64,000 nt of DNA from Bacteroidota bacterium (GCA_029573235.1 JAKQGX010000012.1:96762-160761); one strand, 5' to 3'. Counted from the first letter of the stretch, positions 1 to 9,233 are shown. Notes: generated from the letters alone by a model not told the origin. Program-made: numbers and translations.

Positions 1-1985
1 ATAGTATGGTATGCATGTAGGTTTCCGGTGGCTAAAATTTCGTCGGTAAGAATGGTTACATCCATATGCATCTCTTTCAACAAAGCAGCCACCTCATCAC
101 CGGCGCCGGGTATGTAGCCCAACTTAATAGAAGGCACTATCATTTTTTCATACTTCAACTGCACTTCCGAAGGAACTAACAACTGTTGGATAGGTATATG
201 GTCGTAATCAATAGTAGTAAGGCTTTGGTTGTACTGCTTATCTTGGGTCTTTACAATGGGGCGAAGAACGCCATCCGATGCCGCTTCCGCGGGTATTACA
301 GTGACAGGCAACACGAGTAGTTCACCTTTCTTTGCAATAGTAAATGATTGTTTGGAAGGGTTTACTGCCCACCCCTTTGGAGCCTCAATGAAAATCTGTC
401 CGCTAAAGCTATCGACATTTGCCAAAAGGGTTATCGGAAAAACTTTGGCTCTTTTATCGGTAAACAGATAGGAAGTAAATGGCGGGTTGATAACAATAGG
501 CGGCACCACGCTAAACGGTTGGTAAATTTCTCCTTTCACAGGGTCAACACTTTTATTTCTTACCGGCAATTCTATCGAGAACGTATCATTTAACAACGAA
601 AAGGTAATGCGTGACGATAGTGTAGGGTCGTTGAAAGGTTTGGTGTTGAGTACTTCATCATTCACCTGAAACATTCCTTTGCGAGGAGGTTGCTGAAGCC
701 AATAGGGAGTAGTGCTCGGCGTATGCATCGGTAACTGATAATGATGTACAAGGTGGTTCATTTTATTTTCTGACAAGGGTATGTGAACCATACTATCGGC
801 TGTGCCGGTTTGGATTTTCACAATAGTAATGGGCGCTTTTCCTGAATTAATAAAGCTATAATTCACTTTCAAGGAGCTGCCTGCAACTGCAGTACGCGTA
901 GGTGTTGTAGCATCTGCCCATACATGGCAATAGCCCAGTATCACGCGCTTGATGCGATGGGTGTGGAGTTTCAGCCATGCTTTGGCCGGAGATGGTTTGT
1001 CTGCTTCTTTTTGTGTGTGTTGATACAACTGCCATAGTTGTGGCAAAATGTCTTTGTTCGGATTGTTTTGATAAGATGCTATCAATGCATCAATTTCTTT
1101 CTTTAATGATTTCAAATGTGGGTATCGCGCCCAAGTAACGTCAATGCCATCCATCAAATCAGTTATAGCTTTCTCGCCTTTAATGTGTTTGAAGTACTCC
1201 ATTTGCGAGCCTCTGTTTTTCTCAGAGCCAAAGCCCTGGCTCTTGTGCATGGAGCGGCTTTCGGCAGCTATCTCTCCATTGTATTTTCCTAAATGCGGGT
1301 TGTAGCCGCCTACATCAATTTTCAATTGATCTTCCGACGTTGTATTGTTTCCGCCAAAGTTAAAGGTGTTCCATACAATTCGTTTGGCTTGCCACGTAGT
1401 AGTGTGTTGCAATTGCCATGGAAATTTTTGCGGGTCGGCTGCCGCTGTGAATGCTTCTTCTGCTAATATGGCTGAAGCCGTATGATGACCATGCCCTCCT
1501 TCGCCGGTAGTTGGGAATCGGCAAATGATTACATCCGGTTGGAAGATGCGTATGACCCATACAATATCTGCCAACACACTGTCTTTGTTCCAAAAACGAA
1601 AGGTTTCTTCTGGGTTTTTAGAATATCCAAAATCATACGCACGACTAAAGTACTGTGTGCCGTGGTCTATCTTTCTTGCGGCTATCAATTCTTGTGTGCG
1701 CACCATACCCAGCATAGGGCCTTTCTCGTTGCCTATCAAGTTTTGTCCGCCATCGCCGCGTGTCAACGACATATAAGCAGTGCGTATGTGTCGTTCATTT
1801 GCCAGGTAGCTTATCAACCTAGTGTTTTCATCATCGGGATGCGCCGCTATATATAACACAGCACCCGTATTGCCGGTGTATTGCAACTCCCATAGCAACT
1901 CCGGTTGGCTCATCGACCGTATTGGTTGTGCAAGACCAATATTCAACCATAAAAAATAAAAACAAATTGAAAGAACCGATTTCAT
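1..1985 (-). CDS. PIG-L (LmbE-like) deacetylase, C-terminus cut by window edge
   Basis: Reading leftward from the ATG at 1985 the frame stays open to base 1, giving about 661 residues without a stop. Residues 1-19 form a signal peptide. AHPDDEN at about residues 48-54 and GEGGHGHH at about 161-168 are the zinc-binding motifs of PIG-L N-acetylglucosaminyl deacetylases. The part after about residue 270 is a long beta-rich extension of unknown role, as in the large secreted PIG-L proteins common in Bacteroidota. It follows the methyltransferase-like gene by 39 bases and is probably co-transcribed with it and folA. The family removes acetyl groups from N-acetylglucosamine-type sugars; the substrate here is not known. 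The end lies outside the window. Confidence 0.88.
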   Translation of the reverse strand, partial: MKSVLSICFYFLWLNIGLAQPIRSMSQPELLWELQYTGNTGAVLYIAAHPDDENTRLISYLANERHIRTAYMSLTRGDGGQNLIGNEKGPMLGMVRTQELIAARKIDHGTQYFSRAYDFGYSKNPEETFRFWNKDSVLADIVWVIRIFQPDVIICRFPTTGEGGHGHHTASAILAEEAFTAAADPQKFPWQLQHTTTWQAKRIVWNTFNFGGNNTTSEDQLKIDVGGYNPHLGKYNGEIAAESRSMHKSQGFGSEKNRGSQMEYFKHIKGEKAITDLMDGIDVTWARYPHLKSLKKEIDALIASYQNNPNKDILPQLWQLYQHTQKEADKPSPAKAWLKLHTHRIKRVILGYCHVWADATTPTRTAVAGSSLKVNYSFINSGKAPITIVKIQTGTADSMVHIPLSENKMNHLVHHYQLPMHTPSTTPYWLQQPPRKGMFQVNDEVLNTKPFNDPTLSSRITFSLLNDTFSIELPVRNKSVDPVKGEIYQPFSVVPPIVINPPFTSYLFTDKRAKVFPITLLANVDSFSGQIFIEAPKGWAVNPSKQSFTIAKKGELLVLPVTVIPAEAASDGVLRPIVKTQDKQYNQSLTTIDYDHIPIQQLLVPSEVQLKYEKMIVPSIKLGYIPGAGDEVAALLKEMHMDVTILTDEILATGNLHAYHT

Positions 1986-2024
1986 AGGGTGCAAAAGTAG
2001 GAACATCTCAATGGACGCAACAAC

Positions 2025-2399
2025 CTAACGCAATACAAAATGCTGCTTTTCTAAAAACTCTTTATGAAATAGTAGCACACCATACGAATACAGGTCAATA
2101 CTCATGGTTACACGGCTATCAGCAATGGCAACATTCCAACTAACAGTTTTTTCCGGGCTTTGGTGAATCCCTTTTACTAAAACAACCGTGTTTTCATGTG
2201 CCTTCTGTATGTCCTCTATATGGTATTGGATATCGTATGTATGAAAGAACTGCTCTAAACGTGTTTGCAGCGGTTGGTTGCCAGAGTGGTGTAAAACGGT
2301 TTCAGAAAAATGATACACAAAAGGAGAATGCACGCCATGCCGGCGACGTGCTTTCCAACGATGCTTCATCCATTGTAATAAGGGATACCATTTGCTCAC
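2025..2399 (-). CDS. Short methyltransferase-like protein lacking the SAM-binding core
   Basis: 124 residues. The N-terminus carries RRHGVHSPFVYHF (residues 19-31), the hallmark opening of a class I methyltransferase family common in Bacteroidota. The C-terminus carries VTMSIDLYSYGVLLF and ends in KQHFVLR, which matches that family's usual ending. Full-length members are about twice as long and hold a glycine-rich SAM-binding Rossmann core between these ends; no such motif is visible here. The ATG overlaps the folA stop by 4 bases, so the two are translationally coupled and the start is secure. It may be a deletion derivative without methyltransferase activity, or a separate small family. Family assignment is from remembered motifs, not a search. 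Confidence 0.7.
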   Translation of the reverse strand: MSKWYPLLQWMKHRWKARRRHGVHSPFVYHFSETVLHHSGNQPLQTRLEQFFHTYDIQYHIEDIQKAHENTVVLVKGIHQSPEKTVSWNVAIADSRVTMSIDLYSYGVLLFHKEFLEKQHFVLR

Positions 2400-2899
2400 A
2401 AGACCACTCTTTCGTATTGCTGAAAAGAAAAAGAATACCGGTGCTTTTCATCTGCCTCATGCTTTTCTTCCCATACGAGCTTCCAATGTGTATGATCAAT
2501 ATCAGGAATAAAAACTGTAGCTCCATCAACTACGGTATGCACACGTGTGAGATATAATCGATCGATGATATCCATCGTTTGTTGAAACAAGATACCACCG
2601 CCAATAATAAACGCTTCATCGGTAGCTTCTCGTTGTACACACTCCAAGGCAGCGTCTATAGAATTGTACCTGAGCACTCCTTCCGGTAGCGATACATCTT
2701 TTTGGCGGGATATGACGATATTCAACCTACCGGGCAAGGGTTTCCCCAGCGACTCGTATGTTTTCCGTCCCATAATGATGGGTTTTCCGAAGGTGGTTTT
2801 TTTAAAAAACTGTAAGTCTTTAGGCAAATGCCAAGGCAATAAATTGTCTTTACCAATGGCATTGTTTTCATCTGCAGCTACTATAGAAGATAGTATCAT
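2396..2899 (-). CDS. folA: Dihydrofolate reductase
   Basis: 167 residues from the ATG at 2899. The protein reduces dihydrofolate to tetrahydrofolate with NADPH. Visible motifs are MILSSIVAADENNAIGKDN at the start, the LLPWHLPKDL substrate loop, IIMGRKTYESLG and RLNIVISRQ for NADPH binding, and IIGGGILFQQ near the centre. Length is normal for bacterial DHFR. An upstream TTG (2920) would add seven residues, but it falls inside a -7 promoter box (TACCTTTG, 2918-2925), so the ATG is preferred. It heads the folA / short methyltransferase-like / PIG-L transcription unit. Confidence 0.95.
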   Translation of the reverse strand: MILSSIVAADENNAIGKDNLLPWHLPKDLQFFKKTTFGKPIIMGRKTYESLGKPLPGRLNIVISRQKDVSLPEGVLRYNSIDAALECVQREATDEAFIIGGGILFQQTMDIIDRLYLTRVHTVVDGATVFIPDIDHTHWKLVWEEKHEADEKHRYSFSFQQYERVVL

Positions 2900-2917
2900 A
2901 ATGGTCGTATCGTGTTT

Positions 2918-2925
2918 CAAAGGTA
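2918..2925 (-). promoter_or_regulatory. Candidate -7 box of folA
   Basis: TACCTTTG on the minus strand fits the Bacteroidota TAnnTTTG consensus. It lies 18 bases before the folA ATG. No TTG element at the usual 17-23 base spacing is visible. Confidence 0.5.
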
Positions 2926-3087
2926 AAAAGGAAATAGTGTAAAAAAAGATATTGCTACCACCGATGATTTGAAATCTATAAGTATTCGTTTATTTTGCCC
3001 TAAATATCTAAATAGCACGGTAGTGCGGATAGCCTTTTGCTACTTGAGAATTTTTTTAGATTTTCAACGATATACTGACCCCCCATT

Positions 3088-3915
3088 ATGACGAAGGATA
3101 GCATATTAATAGTGTTGGTGCTGTACAAGTGTGAATTACAAAACAGCCTGAGTTATCATTCGCTCACACAAACCATACAGCACCTTTCTGTACCTCATCA
3201 CCTTCTGGTTTTTAATAATTCTCCTGAGATAGCTGTACCGCCATCCGATCAGTACGAAGTAGCCCATGAAGCAACCAATGTAATGCTGAGTGGTGCTTAT
3301 AATCACGCGCTTCAGGTGGCTGCATCAGCAAAGGACACATGGCTGCTGCTGCTCGACCAAGACACACAGTTGACAGAATCGTACTTTCAAACATTATCTG
3401 CATTTTTCCAACATCAGTACGATACCAACATCGTGAATGTAGTACCTCGTTTATTAGGTAATGGGAGAGTTATTTCACCCCACCGAACGCAATTTTTTCA
3501 TTCCTTTCGGCAACCCGTATTACAGTTTGGTGAGCATGACGGGCATGTGATTGCACTTAATTCGGTTTCTTTACTCAGCGTAGATTTTATGCAATCCATC
3601 GGTGGTTTTTCATCCGAGTTTCCATTGGATATGTTGGACAAATGGACGAGTCTTCAAATCTTCAAACAGCATAAAAAATATTACGTGTTGGATACTACAT
3701 TGGAGCACCATCTATCCGTACTAGATACCCAGCAGTACATGAGCGAAAGCCGCTACAGTCGGCTACTGGAAAGTGAGTATCATTATTTTAAAAAGTTGGG
3801 TAAAATACATGTTGTATTATACAAATGTCGCCTTATCTTTCGATTTATTAAGCAGTTGCTACTTTTCAAAAGCAAGGCATACGCTGTCTTAACCTGTAAA
3901 CATATTTTTAGGTAA
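3088..3915 (+). CDS. Family 2 glycosyltransferase (rhamnosyltransferase-like)
   Basis: 275 residues. The N-terminal half has a GT-A fold pattern: ILIVLVLYKCE as the first strand, an acceptor-loop region with SGAYNHALQVA, and LLLLDQDTQL (about residues 88-97) supplying the acidic nucleotide-sugar/metal site seen in RfbF/WbbL-like rhamnosyltransferases. The C-terminal end is basic and amphipathic, suggesting membrane association. It is the first of three GT2 genes separated by 3 bases each and surely co-transcribed. The donor and acceptor sugars cannot be told from sequence. The unit probably builds a surface polysaccharide. Confidence 0.85.
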   Translation: MTKDSILIVLVLYKCELQNSLSYHSLTQTIQHLSVPHHLLVFNNSPEIAVPPSDQYEVAHEATNVMLSGAYNHALQVAASAKDTWLLLLDQDTQLTESYFQTLSAFFQHQYDTNIVNVVPRLLGNGRVISPHRTQFFHSFRQPVLQFGEHDGHVIALNSVSLLSVDFMQSIGGFSSEFPLDMLDKWTSLQIFKQHKKYYVLDTTLEHHLSVLDTQQYMSESRYSRLLESEYHYFKKLGKIHVVLYKCRLIFRFIKQLLLFKSKAYAVLTCKHIFR

Positions 3916-3918
3916 TCC

Positions 3919-4614
3919 ATGGTTTCAGTCTGTGTCACCACATATAATGGCGAAAAACATATCGAGGAGCAATTGCGAAGTATTCTTTCGCAACTTGGCG
4001 ATACGGACGAAGTAATTATTTCGGATGATGGTTCTGACGATCATACCCTTTCAATCATTCACAACATTGCCGACAGCAGGGTTTCAATATATCACAATAC
4101 CGGAAAGAAAGGCGTGATTCATAATGTAGAAAACGCATTAGGAAAGGCAAAAGGCGACTATATTTTCTTATCCGACCAAGATGATGTATGGTTGCCAACG
4201 AAAGTAGCTTGCAGCTTAAAAGGCTTACAGGAAGCGCCTTTGGTAGTATCCGATTGTTATGTAACAGATGATGACTTACAGATTGTTCACGATTCATTTT
4301 TTGCTGTCAACCGCTCCAAACAAAATAAATACTTAGCTTTATTGAAGAACCCTTATTTGGGTTGTTGCATGGCTTTCCACCGTTCGTTGTTGGAATTGGT
4401 TTTGCCCTTCCCCGACCACATACCCATGCACGATATTTGGATTGGTAATGTGGCAGCCTTCAGAAGGAGTACAAAATTCCTTCCGGACAAACTGATATAC
4501 TACAGAAGGCATGGCAATAATGTGACTACTACTTCTGAAAAATCAAAAAACGGATTTATAGATAAAGTAATTTTCAGGATGCATGTTCTGAAAAATTTGT
4601 TGATCAAAAGATAA
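3919..4614 (+). CDS. Family 2 glycosyltransferase
   Basis: 231 residues. It opens with MVSVCVTTYNGEKHIEEQL and has IISDDGSDDHT for nucleotide binding, then IFLSDQDDVWLP (about residues 82-93) as the DxD-type metal motif. IPMHDIWIG in the C-terminal part resembles the catalytic-base region of RfbF/WcaA-type enzymes. The start lies 3 bases after the preceding GT2 stop and the end lies 3 bases before the next GT2. Role in transfer of a sugar to a lipid-linked oligosaccharide is inferred from family and context. Confidence 0.88.
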   Translation: MVSVCVTTYNGEKHIEEQLRSILSQLGDTDEVIISDDGSDDHTLSIIHNIADSRVSIYHNTGKKGVIHNVENALGKAKGDYIFLSDQDDVWLPTKVACSLKGLQEAPLVVSDCYVTDDDLQIVHDSFFAVNRSKQNKYLALLKNPYLGCCMAFHRSLLELVLPFPDHIPMHDIWIGNVAAFRRSTKFLPDKLIYYRRHGNNVTTTSEKSKNGFIDKVIFRMHVLKNLLIKR

Positions 4615-4617
4615 TTC

Positions 4618-5385
4618 ATGAAGGTCTCCATCATTACGGCTACCTACAATAGTGTTCATAAGTTGCAGCGTGCTATTGACGCTGTAGCCCAACAAGATTA
4701 TCCGGATTTGGAGCATATACTGATAGATGGCGGTTCTACAGATGGTACCCTTGAATTAATACAAAAAAACCAAGAACGTATAGCACATGTTATTTCTGAA
4801 AAAGACAATGGCATTTACGATGCGCTCAATAAAGGTATCCACTTAGCAACCGGTCATATCATTGGGTTTCTACATTCCGATGACGTATTTGAAAATGAAA
4901 AAGTCATCTCTACAATCGTACAAAAATTCAAAGAATGTAACGCCGATGTGGTTTACGGAAATGTTACTTATCTATCTCACTCCGATGGCAAAAAACGTTT
5001 AGTAAGGTATTGGGCAAGCTCCCCTTTTGACCCCAAAAGTCTTAAGTTTGGATGGATGCCTCCACACCCTACGGTATATTGCAAAAGAGAAGTGTACGAA
5101 GACTGTGGTTTATATGATGCCAGCTTTCGCATCGCTGCAGATTACGATTTTATTTTACGTCTTTTTCAAAATCCTAAATACAAAAAAGTACACATCCCCA
5201 ATGTACTGGTCAATATGGACATGGGTGGCATCAGCAATAGTTCTATCAAAAACATAATTAAAAAATCGAAAGAAGATTGGCGAGCCATCAAAAAAAATAA
5301 GGCCGGCAACTTCTGGACAATCGTTTTAAAAAACCTAAGAAAGCTCCATCAATTTTGGGGGTATCGGCAACGCGGTTGGCAATAA
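4618..5385 (+). CDS. Family 2 glycosyltransferase (WcaE/WcaA-like)
   Basis: 255 residues. Motifs are MKVSIITATYNSVHKLQRAI, HILIDGGSTDGTLELI, the EKDNGIYDALNKGI segment typical of colanic-acid-type transferases, and GFLHSDDVF as the acidic metal site. FRIAADYDFILRLF in the second half matches the region holding the catalytic base. It is the last gene of the three-gene GT2 unit. After it comes a 114-base gap without a recognisable terminator before the M16 protease on the same strand. Confidence 0.9.
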   Translation: MKVSIITATYNSVHKLQRAIDAVAQQDYPDLEHILIDGGSTDGTLELIQKNQERIAHVISEKDNGIYDALNKGIHLATGHIIGFLHSDDVFENEKVISTIVQKFKECNADVVYGNVTYLSHSDGKKRLVRYWASSPFDPKSLKFGWMPPHPTVYCKREVYEDCGLYDASFRIAADYDFILRLFQNPKYKKVHIPNVLVNMDMGGISNSSIKNIIKKSKEDWRAIKKNKAGNFWTIVLKNLRKLHQFWGYRQRGWQ

Positions 5386-5499
5386 GATATGGACGGCTGC
5401 CGTTTGGCATTTCTAAATGCATTGTATATTGCTGCGTTTTTCAGCATTCATTGCGTTCTATTTTCACACTAATCTCTTCATCATTCCTATTGGCAGGTT

Positions 5500-6768
5500 A
5501 TGATTCATTATCAGAAATTCACTTTAGCAAACGGTTTGCGTGTTATTGTACACGAAGATAAAAACACTCCTATGGTTGCCTTCAATGTGCTTTACAATGT
5601 AGGCGCTCGCGACGAAGATGCCGACCATACCGGCTTTGCACACTTGTTTGAACATTTGATGTTTGGCGGCTCTGAAAATATTCCGGTATATGATGCCCCA
5701 TTGCAAATGGCAGGTGGCGAGAACAATGCATATACTACTAATGACATTACCAACTATTACATTCAACTACCTGCTGAAAATATTGAAACCGCATTTTGGT
5801 TGGAAAGTGACCGCATGAAGGGCTTAGCATTCAGCCCTAAAAGCTTGGAAGTACAACGCAAAGTAGTATGTGAAGAGTTTAAAGAACACTATATAAACAA
5901 ACCATACGGAGATGCTTGGAAACACCTTCGTAAGCTGGCGTATCAGCAACACCCCTATCAATGGATGACCATTGGCAAAGAGCTAAAACATATAGAAGAT
6001 GCTACATTGGAAGATGTCAAATCTTTTTTCTATAAACACTATCGTCCACAGGAGGCGGTACTATGCATTGCCGGCAACATCTCAGTAGAGAAGGTAAAAG
6101 CCTTAGCCGAAGAATGGTTTGGCGATATCCCCATGGGAACTCCCTATAATAGAAACTTACCGAAAGAACCGGTTCAAACGGAGCCACATTATGAAACGGT
6201 GGAAGCAGATGTGCCTTTAGATGCCTTGTATAAGGCTTGGCATATTCAAGGGCGTTTACATCCGGACTATTATGCAGCCGATTTGATAACAGAGATTATG
6301 GGTAATGGACTCGCCTCTCGTTTGCATCAGCGTTTGGTTAAGGAGCAAAAACTATTCAGCCATATCCATTGTTATCACACCGGCAGCTTAGACCCCGGAC
6401 TGCTGGTGATAGAGGGCAAGTTGGTTATTGGTTGTAGCTTGGAAGATGCCGATGCTGCTATTGAAAAGGAATTAGAAGCATTAATGACAGATGGTGTCAG
6501 TGATATTGAGTTGGAAAAAGCAAAAAACAAGATCGAATCGATGATTGTTTTTGAAGACATGAACTTGCTATCACGCGCCAACAACTTAGCCTTTTATGAA
6601 TTGCTGGGAGATGCCGCATTAATGAATACGGAATGGGAACGATATAATGCCGTTACGGCTGCGCAACTGACTGCCGTGGCTAAGGACGTTTTCAAAAAAG
6701 AAAACAGCAGTACGTTGTTTTATAAAAAAAGTGGGAAGGTTGCCGTTGCCATAGAAGATGATGAATAA
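5500..6768 (+). CDS. M16 family zinc metallopeptidase
   Basis: 422 residues, the usual size of a single-unit M16B protease. The inverted zinc motif HLFEH sits at residues 48-52, and the third ligand is E125 or E126 in VVCEEFKEHY. The C-terminal half keeps the second, inactive M16 fold. No signal peptide is apparent, so it is probably cytoplasmic. Such enzymes degrade or process peptides; no substrate is implied by the neighbours. Many Bacteroidota encode active and inactive M16 genes in tandem; only the active one is present here. Confidence 0.92.
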   Translation: MIHYQKFTLANGLRVIVHEDKNTPMVAFNVLYNVGARDEDADHTGFAHLFEHLMFGGSENIPVYDAPLQMAGGENNAYTTNDITNYYIQLPAENIETAFWLESDRMKGLAFSPKSLEVQRKVVCEEFKEHYINKPYGDAWKHLRKLAYQQHPYQWMTIGKELKHIEDATLEDVKSFFYKHYRPQEAVLCIAGNISVEKVKALAEEWFGDIPMGTPYNRNLPKEPVQTEPHYETVEADVPLDALYKAWHIQGRLHPDYYAADLITEIMGNGLASRLHQRLVKEQKLFSHIHCYHTGSLDPGLLVIEGKLVIGCSLEDADAAIEKELEALMTDGVSDIELEKAKNKIESMIVFEDMNLLSRANNLAFYELLGDAALMNTEWERYNAVTAAQLTAVAKDVFKKENSSTLFYKKSGKVAVAIEDDE

Positions 6769-6836
6769 CGACACACCATTGGATGGTATAATAAACGCAG
6801 TCGTTGCTTTTTTACTTACGGCAAAAGAGGGCTCCA

Positions 6837-7280
6837 TTAGGAGCTATGGTCGTTGATAATGACCCAACCTACCTTTTTCATCTTGCGTAGCAGCAGGGTG
6901 TACGATCCGCTTAAATTGCCCGCGGTACGTGCCAAAGCCCATGTACCCACTACGAAATAATATTCTCCTGACAAGCGCTGCATGCTGATGATGGTGGAAG
7001 TAAGTATTCCCATTGCTGCAGCATCCGGGTATGATTTTTTGTAGCGTTCCAGTGTTGCATGATAGCCATAAGTAGGTCCATTTTTACCGATAAAAACTAG
7101 ACTATCACTTTCCCAATAACCTTTCATATAACCGACAATATCCCCATTATTCCATGCCGATACTTGGGCTTTCAGAAGAGCACTTATGGCTTGTTCGTCT
7201 TTCGATTGAGCAATGGAGTAGTAGCTCACTCCTAAGCAGAGTACTAACAATAAGCCTGTTTTCCTGAGGAATGTTTTCAT
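6837..7280 (-). CDS. Secreted DUF4440/SnoaL-like protein
   Basis: 147 residues with a clear signal peptide (MKTFLRKTGLLLVLCLGVSYYSIAQS). The mature part starts KDEQAISALLKAQVSAWNNGD and contains FVVGTWAL and YTLLLRKMKKVGWVIINDHSS. These features match DUF4440 proteins of the NTF2-like cone fold, which form small ligand-binding or catalytic barrels. The ending WxIINDHSS is characteristic. It probably acts in the periplasm. The gene follows the DUF4293 gene by 28 bases on the same strand. Function unknown. Confidence 0.8.
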   Translation of the reverse strand: MKTFLRKTGLLLVLCLGVSYYSIAQSKDEQAISALLKAQVSAWNNGDIVGYMKGYWESDSLVFIGKNGPTYGYHATLERYKKSYPDAAAMGILTSTIISMQRLSGEYYFVVGTWALARTAGNLSGSYTLLLRKMKKVGWVIINDHSS

Positions 7281-7308
7281 AAGGTGGTATATAAATAATT
7301 ATAAAAAG

Positions 7309-7758
7309 TTACCGCAAGCGATCCATTGATTTTACCAGCTTGTCATCCTTTCGAATACCTTTAAAAGCCAGTATCAACAACACCATTACCGCCACCACTA
7401 CCACAATGCCCGGTTGATAACTGCCGTTTAAAGGTGCCGGTGCGCTGCTCTTAAAATCTTCAATGCGCATTAAACTAAATGCTATAAACGCTACTGCCGA
7501 TAAGAGACTAAGCAGTACAAATGATTTTTGACGCTTTCTGTTTTTGAAAAAGAAAATAGTGATAAAAGGCAATACGATTAAAGCCGTTGCCAATAGCAAG
7601 GTTGGCAAATGGTCGCTTATCCGAAGGTACTTCACAAGAGTGGTGATGCCCTGTGGTACATCTCCTTTATATACATATCCTGTGTACCAATCCATCAACA
7701 ACAAAGCGCTGAGTAAGGACGATAACAAGAGCCATACAGACTGTATTCTTTGAATCAT
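7309..7758 (-). CDS. DUF4293 integral membrane protein
   Basis: 149 residues with four predicted membrane segments (around residues 6-24, 53-71, 78-96 and 117-136). It opens MIQRIQSVWLLLSSL and ends KLVKSMDRLR, both characteristic of DUF4293, a Bacteroidota family of unknown function often found near translation or transcription genes. Here it sits just downstream of serS and upstream of the DUF4440 gene on the same strand, so the three may form one transcription unit. No catalytic residues are recognisable. Confidence 0.82.
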   Translation of the reverse strand: MIQRIQSVWLLLSSLLSALLLMDWYTGYVYKGDVPQGITTLVKYLRISDHLPTLLLATALIVLPFITIFFFKNRKRQKSFVLLSLLSAVAFIAFSLMRIEDFKSSAPAPLNGSYQPGIVVVVAVMVLLILAFKGIRKDDKLVKSMDRLR

Positions 7759-7827
7759 AAAATAGCTTGTTTTAAAAAGGAATGGTTGTAATGTTTTTTG
7801 TGATGACTATGTTTTTTGCAAGTGGTA

Positions 7828-9093
7828 TTATTGTATCCATTCGCTACCAAAATAAGGTTGCAATGCGTCAGGGATCTTAATACCATTAGGTGTTTGGTGG
7901 TTTTCCAACAAGCATGCCATAATTCGAGGCAAGGCTAATGAACTGCCATTTAAAGAGTGTGCCAATTGCGCCTTTCCATTTTCGTCTTTAAAGCGAATTT
8001 TCATTCTATTGGTTTGGAAGGATTCAAAATTTGAAACAGAGCTCACTTCCAACCAGCGTTCTTGCGCAGCACTATACACTTCGAAATCGTATGTAAGCGC
8101 TGAGGCAAAACTCATATCACCGCCACACAAACGAAGGATGCGGTATTGTAGTTGTAACGATTGTAATAATTTTTCTACATGGGCTACCATCTCCTCTAAT
8201 GCCTCATAGCTTTTGTCGGGGTGTACCAGTTGTACGATTTCTACTTTATCAAATTGGTGCACTCTGTTCAATCCGCGCACATCTTTGCCATAACTGCCGG
8301 CTTCTCTTCTGAAACATGGAGAATAAGCCGTCATTTTTATGGGAAGTGATTTCACAATTTCATCACGGTAGATATTTGTTACGGGCACTTCTGCTGTGGG
8401 TATTAAATAAAAGTTGTCTTCCGTAGCATGATACATTTGTCCTTCTTTGTCGGGCAATTGTCCGGTGCCATATGCTGAAGCTTCATTAACCATATAAGGC
8501 GGATAATATTCTTTATATCCGGCTGCGATATTGTATTCTATAAAGTAATTGATTAAGGCTCGTTGCAAACGCGCACCACGACCGGTATATACAGGAAAAC
8601 CGCTTCCGGTAATTTTATTGCCCAGTTCAAAATCTATCAATTCATAACGGGCTGCCAGTTCCCAATGAGGTTGTTTTTGAGCAGATAAATCAGGGGTTTC
8701 GAATACTTGTCGCACCACTTCGTTATCTTCTGGGGTACGCCCCACGGGCACCGAATCATGCGGCAGATTGGGCAATCGAAGTAGTTTTTCGTGTAAATCA
8801 TTATCGATGGTGGCAATCGATTGCAGAAATGTTTTTGATTGTTCCTTGTACGTTGATACGGTGGACTTTTGGGTTTCGGCGGCTTCCTTATCGCCCTTTG
8901 CCATTAGCATTCCTACATTTTTTGAAGCCGTGTTGATAAGGGCTGCCAGTGCATCACTTTCTGCTTGTACTTTTCTGCGTTCTTCATCTAAGGCTATTAT
9001 TTCATCTACCAGTTGCAGGTCTTTAAAATTTTTTTTGCGCAGTCCTGCCAGAATAGCTTCTTTATTTGTTCTGAATAATTGAATAGATAACAT
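7828..9093 (-). CDS. serS: Seryl-tRNA synthetase
   Basis: 421 residues, a standard length. The N-terminal coiled-coil arm spans about residues 30-100. Class II motifs are visible: motif 2 around FRREAGSYGKDVRGLNRVHQ and motif 3 around NGSSLALPRIMACLLEN. The enzyme charges tRNA-Ser (and tRNA-Sec) with serine in the cytoplasm. The ATG at 9093 lies only 7 bases after a strong -7 box (TATCTTTG), implying a very short or absent leader. The DUF4293 and DUF4440 genes follow on the same strand. Confidence 0.97.
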   Translation of the reverse strand: MLSIQLFRTNKEAILAGLRKKNFKDLQLVDEIIALDEERRKVQAESDALAALINTASKNVGMLMAKGDKEAAETQKSTVSTYKEQSKTFLQSIATIDNDLHEKLLRLPNLPHDSVPVGRTPEDNEVVRQVFETPDLSAQKQPHWELAARYELIDFELGNKITGSGFPVYTGRGARLQRALINYFIEYNIAAGYKEYYPPYMVNEASAYGTGQLPDKEGQMYHATEDNFYLIPTAEVPVTNIYRDEIVKSLPIKMTAYSPCFRREAGSYGKDVRGLNRVHQFDKVEIVQLVHPDKSYEALEEMVAHVEKLLQSLQLQYRILRLCGGDMSFASALTYDFEVYSAAQERWLEVSSVSNFESFQTNRMKIRFKDENGKAQLAHSLNGSSLALPRIMACLLENHQTPNGIKIPDALQPYFGSEWIQ

Positions 9094-9100
9094 ATGTATG

Positions 9101-9108
9101 CAAAGATA
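9101..9108 (-). promoter_or_regulatory. -7 box of serS, adjacent to start codon
   Basis: TATCTTTG on the minus strand, then 7 bases, then the serS ATG. This fits TAnnTTTG exactly. With a start point 5-8 bases after the box, the mRNA would begin at or next to the start codon. Confidence 0.6.
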
Positions 9109-9233
9109 GTTTTAGCAAGGCTATTTTGCTGTGTTATTTTATGGCTGGCGGCAAAACTTGAATTACAACTTAGGCGACTTGTGAAGTTATTCTTGCTTTG
9201 CATTTTGAAATAGCAGAACTGAAATGGGTGGTT

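Noticed and set aside
2024..2399. Frameshift explanation for the short methyltransferase-like gene.
   Set aside because: The gene starts inside the folA stop and ends cleanly, and no missing core is visible in other frames nearby; an internal deletion is more likely than a frameshift.
5389..5472. A 27-residue hydrophobic peptide frame between the third GT2 and the M16 gene.
   Set aside because: No ribosome-binding or promoter support and no similarity recognised; too short to judge.
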